This document shows, piece by piece, positions 52,710 through 62,086 of a DNA stretch of 64,000 nt. The stretch is from positions 7,815 to 71,814 of the forward strand of contig JAZRRE010000032.1 in the NCBI GenBank assembly GCA_045650505.1, read 5' to 3'. The position numbers were made by a program, and so were the translations under genes. The stretch's first letter is position 1; each line of letters begins with the position of its first letter. The notes below the pieces were generated by a model, which was not told the origin of the DNA, did no database searches, and saw nothing but the letters and a program-made list of their open reading frames with translations. Origin of the DNA: RGIG1681 sp045650505. GTDB lineage: Bacteria; Bacillota; Clostridia; Christensenellales; UBA1242.

Positions 52710-54118
52710 TATATTCGAAGCCCCTTTGGATATAAATTTTTAAGTCTGTTATTCACAATTTTAACACCGCCAACAGCGTAGCCATTCACAGTCACAACAC
52801 CATAACCTTTCTTTCCTGATAAATCTTTTGAAATTTCTTCTCCGTGAAGATATTTTTTAAGTTCATCAGCTGAAAGTTCAATTTTGTTTTTAAACAAATC
52901 TGCATACGCCATAAATATTGAATGATTTGGCTCAAACCTGCCCTTTAAAAGTGACCCAACTTTCACACCAATCGTGTTAAATCTTAAAGTATCGATAGCC
53001 GTTTGCAAGTCTCCATCAAACATTTTTGGAACAAGATAAACAGTTTCTCCAACTTCATAAACCCTTCCATCAATTCTTGATGATAAATTTTCATCTTCAA
53101 AACTCTCAAACAATGCTCTTTTGGTTCTGCCAACACCTTCAATGGCTCTAAAATGCTTTTTTGTATGCATTTGAGTTGCTCTTGATTCATCATTATTTTT
53201 AAACACTGCAATAAATTGCCCTTCACCATTTCCTGTGTGTGGCATAAACTTTCTTGCAAAGTCTGCATTTTTAACATTTGCTGATGACGGAATTGTTGCA
53301 TTTTTAATTTCAGCAGAAACATCTTGAAGTTCAAAGTTAAATTCCTTTAAAAACCATTCAACAATGTTTTCATCTTCTTCTTTTGAATATGTGCAAGTTG
53401 AATAAACAAGTTTGCCACCTGCAGCAACAAGCCTTTCAGCAACCCTCAAAATTTCTTTTTGTCTATCTGCACACATTTTTACATTTTCTTCACTCCACTC
53501 ATTTATGGTTTCAGGAACTCTTCTAAACATTCCCTCCCCAGAGCAAGGTGCATCAACAAAAACATAATCAAAGAAACCCTCAAACCCAAACAACCTTTCT
53601 GGCTCTTCGTTTGTCACAATAACATTTTTAAAGCCTTGTCTTTCAACATTTGAAAACAAAACTGAAGCCCTTGAAGAAATAATTTCATTTGAAACAATGA
53701 GAGAATCTTCACTCACTCTGCAAGCAATCTGCCCTGTTTTTCCACCAGGAGAAGCACAAAGGTCAAGCACTTTGAGCGGTCTGTTTTCTTTTTCAATATT
53801 AGAAGCAACAACTGCAACCATACTAGATGGCTCTTGAAAATAATAAAGCCCTGCAAGGTGACTTGCTTCATTTCCAAACTTTTCGGCCGAATTTAAAATG
53901 AACCCATCATTTGTATAATCAATTTTTGAAAGTTTTGCGTTTAGTTCATTTTCAAAAATTTTAACACAGTCTTCAACTGAAATCTTGCTAGTGTTAACTC
54001 TAACACCACGAACAGATGGCTCATCAATTGCCTTTAAATAATCATTAATTTTGTCACCAAGTTGTTCTTTGAGTCTTGAAACAAACTCTGCTGGCAACTT
54101 TTCACTTAATTTTTCCAT
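52709..54118 (-). CDS. rRNA cytosine-C5 methyltransferase, RsmF/NSUN type
   Basis: A 469-residue RsmB/RsmF-like enzyme. SAM motif LDLCASPGGKTGQIA, VDAPCSGEGMFRR and TCTYSKEEDE give both conserved Cys (PC and TC motifs). A C-terminal RsmF-like extension (about 340-469) is present, as in Gram-positive RsmF-like proteins that modify 16S rRNA. ATG 54118 replaces the earlier start at 54148. TATCAT ends 6 nt before this ATG, but no good -35 is visible. Confidence 0.9.
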   Translation of the reverse strand: MEKLSEKLPAEFVSRLKEQLGDKINDYLKAIDEPSVRGVRVNTSKISVEDCVKIFENELNAKLSKIDYTNDGFILNSAEKFGNEASHLAGLYYFQEPSSMVAVVASNIEKENRPLKVLDLCASPGGKTGQIACRVSEDSLIVSNEIISSRASVLFSNVERQGFKNVIVTNEEPERLFGFEGFFDYVFVDAPCSGEGMFRRVPETINEWSEENVKMCADRQKEILRVAERLVAAGGKLVYSTCTYSKEEDENIVEWFLKEFNFELQDVSAEIKNATIPSSANVKNADFARKFMPHTGNGEGQFIAVFKNNDESRATQMHTKKHFRAIEGVGRTKRALFESFEDENLSSRIDGRVYEVGETVYLVPKMFDGDLQTAIDTLRFNTIGVKVGSLLKGRFEPNHSIFMAYADLFKNKIELSADELKKYLHGEEISKDLSGKKGYGVVTVNGYAVGGVKIVNNRLKNLYPKGLRI

Positions 54119-54236
54119 ATAAAAATGATACACCAAAACCAACTTCAAAGTCTATATTTTTTGCTCAACTTTTTTAAAACAAATTATAACAGGTATAAAT
54201 ATAAATAATATTTTTCAAAAAAATTTTTTCATAATC

Positions 54237-54265
54237 TTGCCAAAATAAAATCATAGTGCTATACT
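54237..54265 (+). promoter_or_regulatory. typA promoter
   Basis: TTGCCA (54237-54242), 17 nt, TATACT (54260-54265); leader of about 60 nt to ATG 54333. Confidence 0.75.
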
Positions 54266-54332
54266 TATAGAGTTATATGTTACATCTAGCAAGTATTTGT
54301 TGGTGTAATTTTTTTTATGTTTAGGAGATTTT

Positions 54333-56168
54333 ATGGAAAACAAAATTAGAAATATTGCGATAATTGCGCACGTTGACCACGGTAAAACAACCCTTGTTAA
54401 CGCACTTCTTAAAGAAGGCGGCGTGTTCCGTGAAAACCAAGCAGTTCAAGACAGAGTTATGGACTCAAATGCACTTGAACGTGAAAGAGGTATCACAATT
54501 TTTAGTAAAAATGCTTCACTTATTTATAACGACATCAAAATCAATGTTGTTGACACACCAGGACACGCAGACTTTGGTGGCGAAGTTGAAAGAATTTTAA
54601 AAATGGTTGATGGCGTTCTTCTTGTTGTTGATGCTTTTGAAGGCACAATGCCACAAACTCGATTCGTTTTAGAAAAAGCACTTGCTTTAAACCACAAAGT
54701 TATTGTTGTTGTTAACAAAATTGATAGAAAAGACGCAAGAGTTAAAGAAGTTATTGATGAAGTTCTTGACCTTCTTTTAGACCTTGATGCAAATGAAGAA
54801 CAACTTGATTCTCCATTCGTGTTCTGTTCTGCTCGTCAAGGCATTTGCTCTCTTGATATGGACACTGTTGGAACAGATATGAAACCACTTTTAGACACAA
54901 TCTTAAAGCATATCCCTGCTCCAAAGAGTGAAAGTGATAAACCATTCAAGATGCTTGTTTCTTCTTGTGAAGCAAATGACTATCTTGGAAAACTTGCAGT
55001 TGGAAAAGTTGAACAAGGTTCTTGCAAAGTGAATGAAACAATCGACATTGTTAACTTCCACGATGAAACAAAACATAAAACTTTCAAAATCACAAACATT
55101 TTTGAATTTCAAGGTCTTAAAAAAGTTCCCGTTCCAGAGGCACACCCTGGCGACATCGTTTGCTTGTCAGGAACTGATGATGTAACAATCGGTGATACCG
55201 TTGCTAACAAAGAAGACTTGTCACCTATTCCATTTGTTAAAATCAGTGAACCTTCAATCGAAATGGAATTTTCTGTTAATGATTCCCCATTTGCAGGAAC
55301 CGAAGGCAAACTCTTCACATCAAGACACGTTCGTGACAGACTTATGAAAGAAGCCGTTAAAGACTTATCTCTCAAAGTTTATGAAACCGAAAGTGCTGAT
55401 AGATTTAGAGTGCTTGGCAGAGGCGAAATGCACATTTCAATTTTAGTTGAAAATATGCGCCGCGAAGGATACGAATTCCAAGTATCAATGCCAAAAGTTA
55501 TCTATAAGCACGAAAATGGAGTTAAGCTTGAACCAATTGATAATTTAACAATTGATGTTCCTGAAAATCAAGTGAGCACAATAATGGGTTCAATGGGTTC
55601 AAGAAAAGGTGAACTTCAAAATATGTCACCAAAGGGCAGCCGAATTCGTCTTGAATTCAAAATTCCTTCTCGTGGACTTTTTGGTTATAAGAGCCAATTC
55701 TTAACAGAAACAAATGGTGAAGGCATTATGAGTTCAGTCTTTTCAGGCTATGAACCTTATAAAGGACCAATTTCAACCAGAAACTTTGGTGCACTTATTG
55801 CTTATGAAAATGGTGAATCAATCGTTTATGGTTTATTCAACACACAAGAGCGTGGAAGACTTTTAATTGGACCGGGTGTAAAAGTTTATGCTGGTATGGT
55901 TGTTGGAATCAACCCAAAGGCGGAGGACATTGTTGTTAATGTTTGCAAGAAAAAACAACTCACAAACATTCGTTCAAGTTCTTCTGATGAAGCATTAAGA
56001 CTCACCCCTATCAAACCTCTCACTCTTGAAGAAAGCCTTGAATTTTTAGATGAAGATGAACTTTTAGAGGTTACCCCTGAAAGTTTAAGAATTAGAAAGA
56101 AAATTCTTGACCACACAATTCGTGGCCGTGAAAATTTCAAAAAGAAACAAGAACTTAACAATAAATAG
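54333..56168 (+). CDS. typA: Ribosome-associated GTPase TypA/BipA
   Basis: TypA is a translational GTPase that helps ribosome assembly and stress adaptation. The 611-residue protein has AHVDHGKTTL (G1), ERGITI, DTPGHADFGGEVERIL (G3) and NKIDR (G4), then domains II, III, V and the TypA-specific C-terminus (GRENFKKKQELNNK). TTAGGAG precedes ATG. It is followed after 31 bp by the UPF0371 gene, which probably shares the transcript. Confidence 0.97.
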   Translation: MENKIRNIAIIAHVDHGKTTLVNALLKEGGVFRENQAVQDRVMDSNALERERGITIFSKNASLIYNDIKINVVDTPGHADFGGEVERILKMVDGVLLVVDAFEGTMPQTRFVLEKALALNHKVIVVVNKIDRKDARVKEVIDEVLDLLLDLDANEEQLDSPFVFCSARQGICSLDMDTVGTDMKPLLDTILKHIPAPKSESDKPFKMLVSSCEANDYLGKLAVGKVEQGSCKVNETIDIVNFHDETKHKTFKITNIFEFQGLKKVPVPEAHPGDIVCLSGTDDVTIGDTVANKEDLSPIPFVKISEPSIEMEFSVNDSPFAGTEGKLFTSRHVRDRLMKEAVKDLSLKVYETESADRFRVLGRGEMHISILVENMRREGYEFQVSMPKVIYKHENGVKLEPIDNLTIDVPENQVSTIMGSMGSRKGELQNMSPKGSRIRLEFKIPSRGLFGYKSQFLTETNGEGIMSSVFSGYEPYKGPISTRNFGALIAYENGESIVYGLFNTQERGRLLIGPGVKVYAGMVVGINPKAEDIVVNVCKKKQLTNIRSSSSDEALRLTPIKPLTLEESLEFLDEDELLEVTPESLRIRKKILDHTIRGRENFKKKQELNNK

Positions 56169-56199
56169 TTAAATAATTTTGATATTTACGGAGAAAACA

Positions 56200-57246
56200 A
56201 TGGAACAATTTGCATTTGACAATGAAAAATATAAAGAATTACAAAAAACAGAAATATATGACCGAATAAAAAAATACGGTAAACTATATATAGAAGTGGG
56301 TGGCAAACTCTTCGATGACAATCACGCAGCGAGGTGCCTCCCAGGTTTCGACCCCAATGTCAAAATGCAAATCTTTAAAGAACTCAAAAACGATTTAGAA
56401 ATCATCTTCTGCATCAACGCAAGAGATATCATCTCTAGAAGAACCAGAAGTGACAACAACCTCACCTATGATGAGGAAGTTTTAAGACTCATCGATTGTA
56501 TGAATAATGAAGGAATCTCTGTTTGTGGTGTTATGATAAACTTCCACCAACCAGACCCATTCATCGAAAGATTCGAAAACAAATGCAAAGAAATTAATGT
56601 TCCCGTTTATAAAACTTATCATATCGAAGAATATCCAAACGACATCGACAAAATTTTAAGTGATGACGGCTTTGGCAAAAACGACCATATTAAAACCCAC
56701 AAAAACATTGTTTTGGTTTCAGCACCGGGTGCTAACAGTGGAAAACTTGTAACTTGTTTAAGCCAACTTTATAATGATAAAATTAGAGATATTCAATCAG
56801 CTTACGCAAAATATGAAACCTTCCCTGTTTGGAATCTTGGTCTTGATGACCTTGTGAATGTTGCTTATGAAATGGCAACTGCAGACATTGTTGATATTAA
56901 TATGGTTGACCCATATTATGAAAAAGCTTATGGCAAAATCGCAACCAACTATAACCGTGATATTGAAGCATTCCCAATTCTTTCAAATATGCTCAATCGA
57001 ATCAATGGTCACGAAATTTACCCATCTCCAACCGATATGGGCATTAACAATGTTGGTGATGCAATAAAAGATACCCTTGCTGTTCAAAAAGCAAGTTTTG
57101 CCGAAATCGAAAGAAGATATTATAAAAACTTAATTAAATACGAAGAACATAAAATCAGTGACAGAGTGCTTGAGCGCAGCAACGAACTTTACGCAAGAGC
57201 CAAAGAGATTTATAAAAATCTTTTCCCTGATGAAGAAATTAGATAA
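56200..57246 (+). CDS. UPF0371 (DUF1846) protein, C-terminally short
   Basis: A 348-residue protein matching the N-terminal two-thirds of DUF1846/UPF0371: FDNEKYKELQ, LYIEVGGKLFDDNHAARCLPGF, VSAPGANSGKLVTCLSQLY, ETFPVWNLGLDD, NYNRDIEAFPIL and SPTDMGINNVG. Full-length members are about 500 residues, so a C-terminal domain of about 150 residues is missing here; the stop is followed by a clean terminator. Function unknown; the Gly-rich loop (GANSGK) suggests nucleotide binding. ATG 56200 has CGGAG upstream. Confidence 0.85.
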   Translation: MEQFAFDNEKYKELQKTEIYDRIKKYGKLYIEVGGKLFDDNHAARCLPGFDPNVKMQIFKELKNDLEIIFCINARDIISRRTRSDNNLTYDEEVLRLIDCMNNEGISVCGVMINFHQPDPFIERFENKCKEINVPVYKTYHIEEYPNDIDKILSDDGFGKNDHIKTHKNIVLVSAPGANSGKLVTCLSQLYNDKIRDIQSAYAKYETFPVWNLGLDDLVNVAYEMATADIVDINMVDPYYEKAYGKIATNYNRDIEAFPILSNMLNRINGHEIYPSPTDMGINNVGDAIKDTLAVQKASFAEIERRYYKNLIKYEEHKISDRVLERSNELYARAKEIYKNLFPDEEIR

Positions 57247-57249
57247 AAC

Positions 57250-57285
57250 AAAAACCACCAAAAATTTGGTGGTTTCTTTTATTTC
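57250..57285 (+). terminator. Terminator of the typA-UPF0371 unit
   Basis: AAACCACCA (57252-57260), loop 6 nt, TGGTGGTTT (57267-57275), T-rich tail. Confidence 0.9.
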
Positions 57286-57295
57286 ATATTTTAAT

Positions 57296-57329
57296 ATCAA
57301 AAAAAGATGACTTATTTGCCATCTTTTTT
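57296..57329 (-). terminator. Terminator of the InlB-repeat protein gene
   Basis: A-rich/GATG stem (57300-57309) with CATC/T-rich (57320-57329), 10-nt loop; the stop codon lies in the loop. Confidence 0.75.
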
Positions 57330-58598
57330 ATCAATTTTAATTTTGTTAACAATCATATTTCCAAAAATATCATCTTCAGTTGCAGATTCAACTTCTTTGT
57401 TTTTTGGAACAGACTTAATAACTTTTGACTTTTTATCAGCTTCACCAGATGTTCTCTTAATTGTCATAAGCTGAATTTTTTGATGAACTTCATCATCACC
57501 GTGGTCAAGCACATCTTTTCTGTTAATTTCTGCAAATTTTTCGGCATCTGACTTATTGTTAAGTTCAACAACAACACTTGAACCTGAATGGCGACCAGCA
57601 AGAATCCCCTTTGTTTTAGGATTAATATCTGTGATTGAATCACTTAATTGTTCTTTTGTTTTTGTGTCATATTTAATGATTGATTGAGGTTTCATTGTTT
57701 CTTCTTTTTTAGGAGTTTCTGAAACCACTTCAAACTTTTCACCATCATTTGCAGGTTTAATTATTGAAGAATTTTGACTTAATGTTACAGGCACTTTTCT
57801 ATAAGATGCAACAAATTCAATATCTCTTGTTAAAACCATACCGTTTTCATAGCCTCTCCAACCAGCAAATTCATAAACCTCATCTTTTGTATTTTCTTTT
57901 GCTGGAGCAGCTGGAGCCACAATTGGTGTTCCATAAATTGATGTTCCTTGATTTAAAACTGTTTTTTCATCTTCATCTAAAAAAGTATAGGTGTATTTCT
58001 TTGGAATTGCCTTATATACGGCATAAACATTTTCATGATGATAGAACGCATCAATATTTTTATCCCAACCCATAAACTCATAAGAAAACTCTCTTGTTTC
58101 TTGTTTTGTTGGATGAATATCATCAAGATTAACCCCTGCACCATATTCAACTTCAACTGATTTAAAGAGTGTTTGTTTGTCATCATCAAAAACATTAATG
58201 CAACATCTTGTTACCTTTTGAAGATAAATTGCACGAACAACAGTATTTCCATTTGAATCAACACCATTTTTATCCCAACCAACAAATTCATAAGTATATT
58301 TATCAGTAGGCGCTTTTGTTGGAATTGGTAAAAATTCTGTTCCTGAATAATTTAAAGATTTATCAGAATAAACTGTTTTAACAGCACTGTTCATAGTAAA
58401 GAAATCATGAATCTTTCCAAAAAAGTTCATAAAACCATGTTTTATTGCTGCTCCAAAATCTTTCATTGTTTTTTTTCTAACATCTACCCACCAAAGAGTA
58501 AACATTGCGCTTGCAAAAACAAGAATTGTGATTGTTGTAAACACAACCGCAATAGTTGTTCCCGTTGACGCTGCTAAAAAATTACTCAAATTAATCAT
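57312..58598 (-). CDS. Membrane-anchored protein with InlB B-like repeats
   Basis: A 428-residue protein: one N-terminal membrane helix (about 11-36), then three related repeats, each with a Y-x-F-x-GW core (YEFVGWDKNG, YEFMGWDKNID, YEFAGWRGY). These match the InlB B-repeat/Listeria-Bacteroides (Flg_new) repeat usually found outside the cell. A C-terminal region of about 150 residues is charged and low-complexity. There is no sortase signal. Whether the repeats face outside cannot be decided from one helix. AAGGTGG precedes ATG. It lies next to an ABC exporter. Confidence 0.78.
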   Translation of the reverse strand: MINLSNFLAASTGTTIAVVFTTITILVFASAMFTLWWVDVRKKTMKDFGAAIKHGFMNFFGKIHDFFTMNSAVKTVYSDKSLNYSGTEFLPIPTKAPTDKYTYEFVGWDKNGVDSNGNTVVRAIYLQKVTRCCINVFDDDKQTLFKSVEVEYGAGVNLDDIHPTKQETREFSYEFMGWDKNIDAFYHHENVYAVYKAIPKKYTYTFLDEDEKTVLNQGTSIYGTPIVAPAAPAKENTKDEVYEFAGWRGYENGMVLTRDIEFVASYRKVPVTLSQNSSIIKPANDGEKFEVVSETPKKEETMKPQSIIKYDTKTKEQLSDSITDINPKTKGILAGRHSGSSVVVELNNKSDAEKFAEINRKDVLDHGDDEVHQKIQLMTIKRTSGEADKKSKVIKSVPKNKEVESATEDDIFGNMIVNKIKIDKKDGK

Positions 58599-58679
58599 AG
58601 CTACCCACCTTGATTTTATATAATTATATTTTGCAATTTTTTTATAAAATTGTCAAATCAATAATGCCCTTTTGGAAGT

Positions 58680-61010
58680 TTATTCTACACTTTTTAAAGA
58701 TTCTGCCATATTGACTTTTTTTATTCTCATAAAGCACACAAAAAGTACAGCTAAAATAGTAATTAAAATAATGAAAAATGTTGCTAAAAAACTAACAAAT
58801 TTAATGCTAACAATATAATTTAAAAGTTCAATTTTATTTACTGCTAAAATTAAAAGCATTAAAGGATACCCTAAAATCATTCCAAGAACCATTCCAATTC
58901 CCGCCATAATAAACACTTCAATAAACACAGCTATTGAGATTTGAAGCGAATTTTGACCAATAACTTTCAATGTTGCAATTTCAGTAACACGCTCTTTTAA
59001 AATAAGGAAAATAAAGTTTAAAAGCACAATAACTGCAAGCATAATGCCAAAAACCTTAATTGTTTTTGTCATTGTTGATGTTGACATAATTCTATCTTTA
59101 ACATTTTCTTTTTCTTCTTCAATGGTGAGCGCTGTGTTTGTGCCATTAATCTCATTCACAAATTCAGCAACTTTTTGCTCATCTGCCGATTCGTGAATTT
59201 TTATCCAAACACCTTTTGATACAAAAGCTTCATCAAACTCTAAATCTTTACATACAAAAACACCATTTTTAAAACTTGTCTCAATAGTACTTGAAATCAC
59301 CAAATTAACCGTTTTATCTTGAAGTGAAACTGAAATAGTATCCCCCACTTTAAACTCAAATTTTTCTGCAATCATATTTGAAATGCAAACATCATTTCCT
59401 GAAAGTTGTTCTTTAAAAAACTTTGAATTTTCTGCCACTTGATAAACATAAACTTTTTCAGTATCATCATTAACAAAAATATTTGCATAAACCCTTGAAT
59501 AATCCTCAACAAGTTCAACTCGTTCATCACTTAAAAGTTTTTCTTTAAAATCTGATTTGTTATAAGTTGAAGAAATATCATAATCAAACACTTTTCCAAG
59601 GTCGTTTTTCAAACTCTTTGAAAGTGTGTCACCAATTCCAAAACCCGAAAGGAGTAGTGCAACGCAACCCGCCATTCCCACTGCACCCATAATTAAACGA
59701 AGTGGTTTCATTTTTATATTTCTAAATGCCATTTTTAAAGAAATTGGTATTTTCTTTTTAAATTTTTTAGTTCTCTTTTTTAATTTTTTTGCAGATGTTG
59801 TGAGATTATATCTCAAACATTCAATAGGATTTTTATTGAGTATCTTGTAACATCTAATAAATGCCACAATAAATCCCAAAACAATCATTGAAACAACCAA
59901 ACCTGCAAGCCACCAAAAAGGAATTTGAAGTTTAATATAATCTTCAGGAATGCTATAAATCATCGTATATCTTGAAAACATAACCTCTGGAATGAGCAAA
60001 AATCCAAAAAGTACGCCAAGTCCCGCACCAATAGTGCAAAGAATCGCACCATAAAGCGAATAATGTCTTAAAATCTTTTTATTAGGCACACCACAAGCTT
60101 TGAGTATTCCAATTTTTTTCTGCTCTTGCATAATAAGTTGGTCGATAGTTGTGAGAATAATTAAAATTGCGACAACCAAAAAAATTATAGGAAAAACATA
60201 AATCATTTTTTGTGATTGAATCACTTCTTCTCTTAAAAGGTTAACCGACTCAACTTCTTCCCTACCATGCATATAGATAAGTTTGCTAGAAGTTGCACCA
60301 CTTGCATAATAATTTTTTATTGCTGTTGAAGTTTGCTCAATATTGTCAGTTTTTAAAAGAATTTGATTGTATGCAATTCCATCAAACAAACCCACATCAA
60401 AACCAACAACTTTTTCAGCAAGTTTTTCTTTTATTCTTTCTAAAAACAAATCTTTATCAATCACGATAGTCCAAGAATTATAAGTGTTTGCACGCTCATC
60501 TAAACTCATTGTTCCGGTCAATCGTTCAACAAAATCAAGTGTGTAATCTACGCCTTGATAATTTACAACATACGAAAATGAAATATCGTGAAAACCAGCT
60601 TGAATTTTTTGGTCTTTTGCAACATTTTTATCAATCAAACAACCTTTCTTTCCCGACTCAATATAAGGTGTTGAAACCTTACCTTCATAAACATAAATGC
60701 TAGCACTGCTGTTGGTTTTTAAAAGTTCAATTTCAGCAATGGTTTCAAATTGAAGACGCTTATCAAATTTAGTTGTATTCGCCTCAAAAAACACTTCATC
60801 TTCTGCAGAAACCTTGTCAGTATTCACCCAAAGGTCAGCAAGGTTTGTTTCTGTAAAATAATTATCAACACACGCATTCAAAGTATAAGCATTAGTCATA
60901 AATCCAGCAAAAAGCATAGTAGCTAAAAGCACGATAAAAATAACAGATAAAAACTGTTTAAAATTGCTTTTTATATTTCTGCTTCTTACCTTTTTTAAAA
61001 CTTTATTCAC
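58680..61010 (-). CDS. MacB-type ABC transporter permease (two FtsX domains)
   Basis: A 776-residue permease: an N-terminal membrane helix (about 19-44), a large extracellular MacB-PCD-like domain, a first FtsX block of three helices (about 270-400), a second extracellular domain and a final FtsX block (about 650-770). Such permeases export peptides or lipoproteins or sense antimicrobial peptides. Start is GTG 61010, overlapping the ATPase stop by 1 nt (TAGTG), so they are translationally coupled. No membrane-fusion or regulator gene is adjacent. Confidence 0.88.
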   Translation of the reverse strand: MNKVLKKVRSRNIKSNFKQFLSVIFIVLLATMLFAGFMTNAYTLNACVDNYFTETNLADLWVNTDKVSAEDEVFFEANTTKFDKRLQFETIAEIELLKTNSSASIYVYEGKVSTPYIESGKKGCLIDKNVAKDQKIQAGFHDISFSYVVNYQGVDYTLDFVERLTGTMSLDERANTYNSWTIVIDKDLFLERIKEKLAEKVVGFDVGLFDGIAYNQILLKTDNIEQTSTAIKNYYASGATSSKLIYMHGREEVESVNLLREEVIQSQKMIYVFPIIFLVVAILIILTTIDQLIMQEQKKIGILKACGVPNKKILRHYSLYGAILCTIGAGLGVLFGFLLIPEVMFSRYTMIYSIPEDYIKLQIPFWWLAGLVVSMIVLGFIVAFIRCYKILNKNPIECLRYNLTTSAKKLKKRTKKFKKKIPISLKMAFRNIKMKPLRLIMGAVGMAGCVALLLSGFGIGDTLSKSLKNDLGKVFDYDISSTYNKSDFKEKLLSDERVELVEDYSRVYANIFVNDDTEKVYVYQVAENSKFFKEQLSGNDVCISNMIAEKFEFKVGDTISVSLQDKTVNLVISSTIETSFKNGVFVCKDLEFDEAFVSKGVWIKIHESADEQKVAEFVNEINGTNTALTIEEEKENVKDRIMSTSTMTKTIKVFGIMLAVIVLLNFIFLILKERVTEIATLKVIGQNSLQISIAVFIEVFIMAGIGMVLGMILGYPLMLLILAVNKIELLNYIVSIKFVSFLATFFIILITILAVLFVCFMRIKKVNMAESLKSVE

Positions 61011-61738
61011 TATAACTCAATATCCTCAATTGGTTTTGGATTTTTAATTGTTTCATCACTAATAATTTTGCCGTCTGAAATTTTAAGCACTCTATCGGCA
61101 CACTGTGCAATTGCACTATTATGAGTAACAACAACCACAATCTTGTCTTTCTTTTTATTCATATCCATCAAGAGTTTAATAATCATCTTTCCGGTTTTAC
61201 TATCAAGCGCACCTGTTGGTTCATCACAAAGAAGAATTTTAGGATTCTTAACAAGCGCACGTGCAATGGCAACTCTCTGTTGTTCACCACCAGAAAGTTC
61301 AGATGGAAAGTTATCAGCCTTATCTTCAAGCCCAACTGCTTTAAGTGCGTCAATTGCAAGCATTTCACCAGGAAGTTCTGCAAGTTCAACATTTTCAAGC
61401 GCGGTAAGGTTTGGCATAAGATTATAAAATTGAAAGATAAACCCAACAACTTCTCTTCTATATTGTGCAAAAATCTTATCAGAAAGTTCAGTGATATCAA
61501 CACCTGCAAAATTTATAGAACCAGCAGTAACGGTATCCATACCACCAATCACATTAAGCAGTGTTGATTTTCCACTTCCTGATGCTCCTAAAATAACAAC
61601 AAATTGACCTGTGAAAAGTTGAAGTGAAACATTGTTTAGTGCCTTCACTTCAAAGTTTTCTCCATAAAATTTAGATACGTGTTCAACAGCAACTGAACCC
61701 ACATATCGTTCATCAAAAATTAACTGCTCTTTTTTCAT
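61010..61738 (-). CDS. ABC transporter ATP-binding protein, LolD/MacB type
   Basis: A 242-residue ATPase: Walker A GASGSGKST, Q-loop FIFQFYNLMPN, signature LSGGEQQRVAIARAL and Walker B ILLCDEPTGALD. It powers the permease encoded just downstream. ATG 61738 with TTGGAG upstream is chosen over the start at 61810. The gene opens the two-gene unit. Confidence 0.93.
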   Translation of the reverse strand: MKKEQLIFDERYVGSVAVEHVSKFYGENFEVKALNNVSLQLFTGQFVVILGASGSGKSTLLNVIGGMDTVTAGSINFAGVDITELSDKIFAQYRREVVGFIFQFYNLMPNLTALENVELAELPGEMLAIDALKAVGLEDKADNFPSELSGGEQQRVAIARALVKNPKILLCDEPTGALDSKTGKMIIKLLMDMNKKKDKIVVVVTHNSAIAQCADRVLKISDGKIISDETIKNPKPIEDIEL

Positions 61739-61814
61739 ACAATACTCCAAGTTTATTATATAAAATTTCGTAATCATTGTAAATAAAAATACCCCTTTAT
61801 CGCTTGTCAAAATT

Positions 61815-61850
61815 TAAAAAATAAAGAAAAAACCACCATAAATGGTGATT
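61815..61850 (-). terminator. Terminator of the 49-residue gene
   Basis: AACCACCAT (61831-61839) with ATGGTGATT (61842-61850), one G-U in minus-strand RNA, then T-rich sequence. Confidence 0.75.
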
Positions 61851-61858
61851 TTATTGCA

Positions 61859-62008
61859 TTATAAGTCATCTGCATCTTGAACTGGTTCTTCTTCTAAAGT
61901 TCCTGTTCCAACATAACTTCCATTCGGGTCAAATTTATTTTCACCCCAAATTTCTTGAATTTCATTTTCTTTAAAATTTTTTTTGATTTTATTTCTATTT
62001 TTTCTCAT
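61859..62008 (-). CDS. Unknown 49-residue acidic-tailed protein
   Basis: A short gene, easily overlooked: ATG 62008 with the strong SD AAAGGAGG just upstream, 49 residues, TAA at 61859 and a terminator directly after. The N-terminus is very basic (RKNRNKIKKNFK), the middle has FDPNGSYVGTG and the C-terminus is acidic, ending EEEPVQDADDL. I recall short Bacillota proteins with similar PVQDADDL ends, but no function. The perfect SD, stop and terminator support a real gene. Confidence 0.75.
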   Translation of the reverse strand: MRKNRNKIKKNFKENEIQEIWGENKFDPNGSYVGTGTLEEEPVQDADDL

Positions 62009-62051
62009 ATTTTCCTCCTTTAATTATTTTGTTCAATTTAACCAAATTTAT

Positions 62052-62080
62052 TTGACTATAATTTACTTATTAATTAAAAT
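62052..62080 (+). promoter_or_regulatory. Leaderless promoter of the Fe-alcohol dehydrogenase gene
   Basis: TTGACT (62052-62057), 17 nt, TAAAAT (62075-62080), 6 nt, ATG 62087. An AAAGG lies within the 6 nt but is too close to ATG to act as an SD. Confidence 0.8.
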
Positions 62081-62086
62081 AAAGGT

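Noticed and set aside
62081..62086. AAAGG as the SD of the alcohol dehydrogenase gene
   Set aside because: It lies directly against the ATG, too close for anti-SD pairing, and falls in the promoter discriminator.
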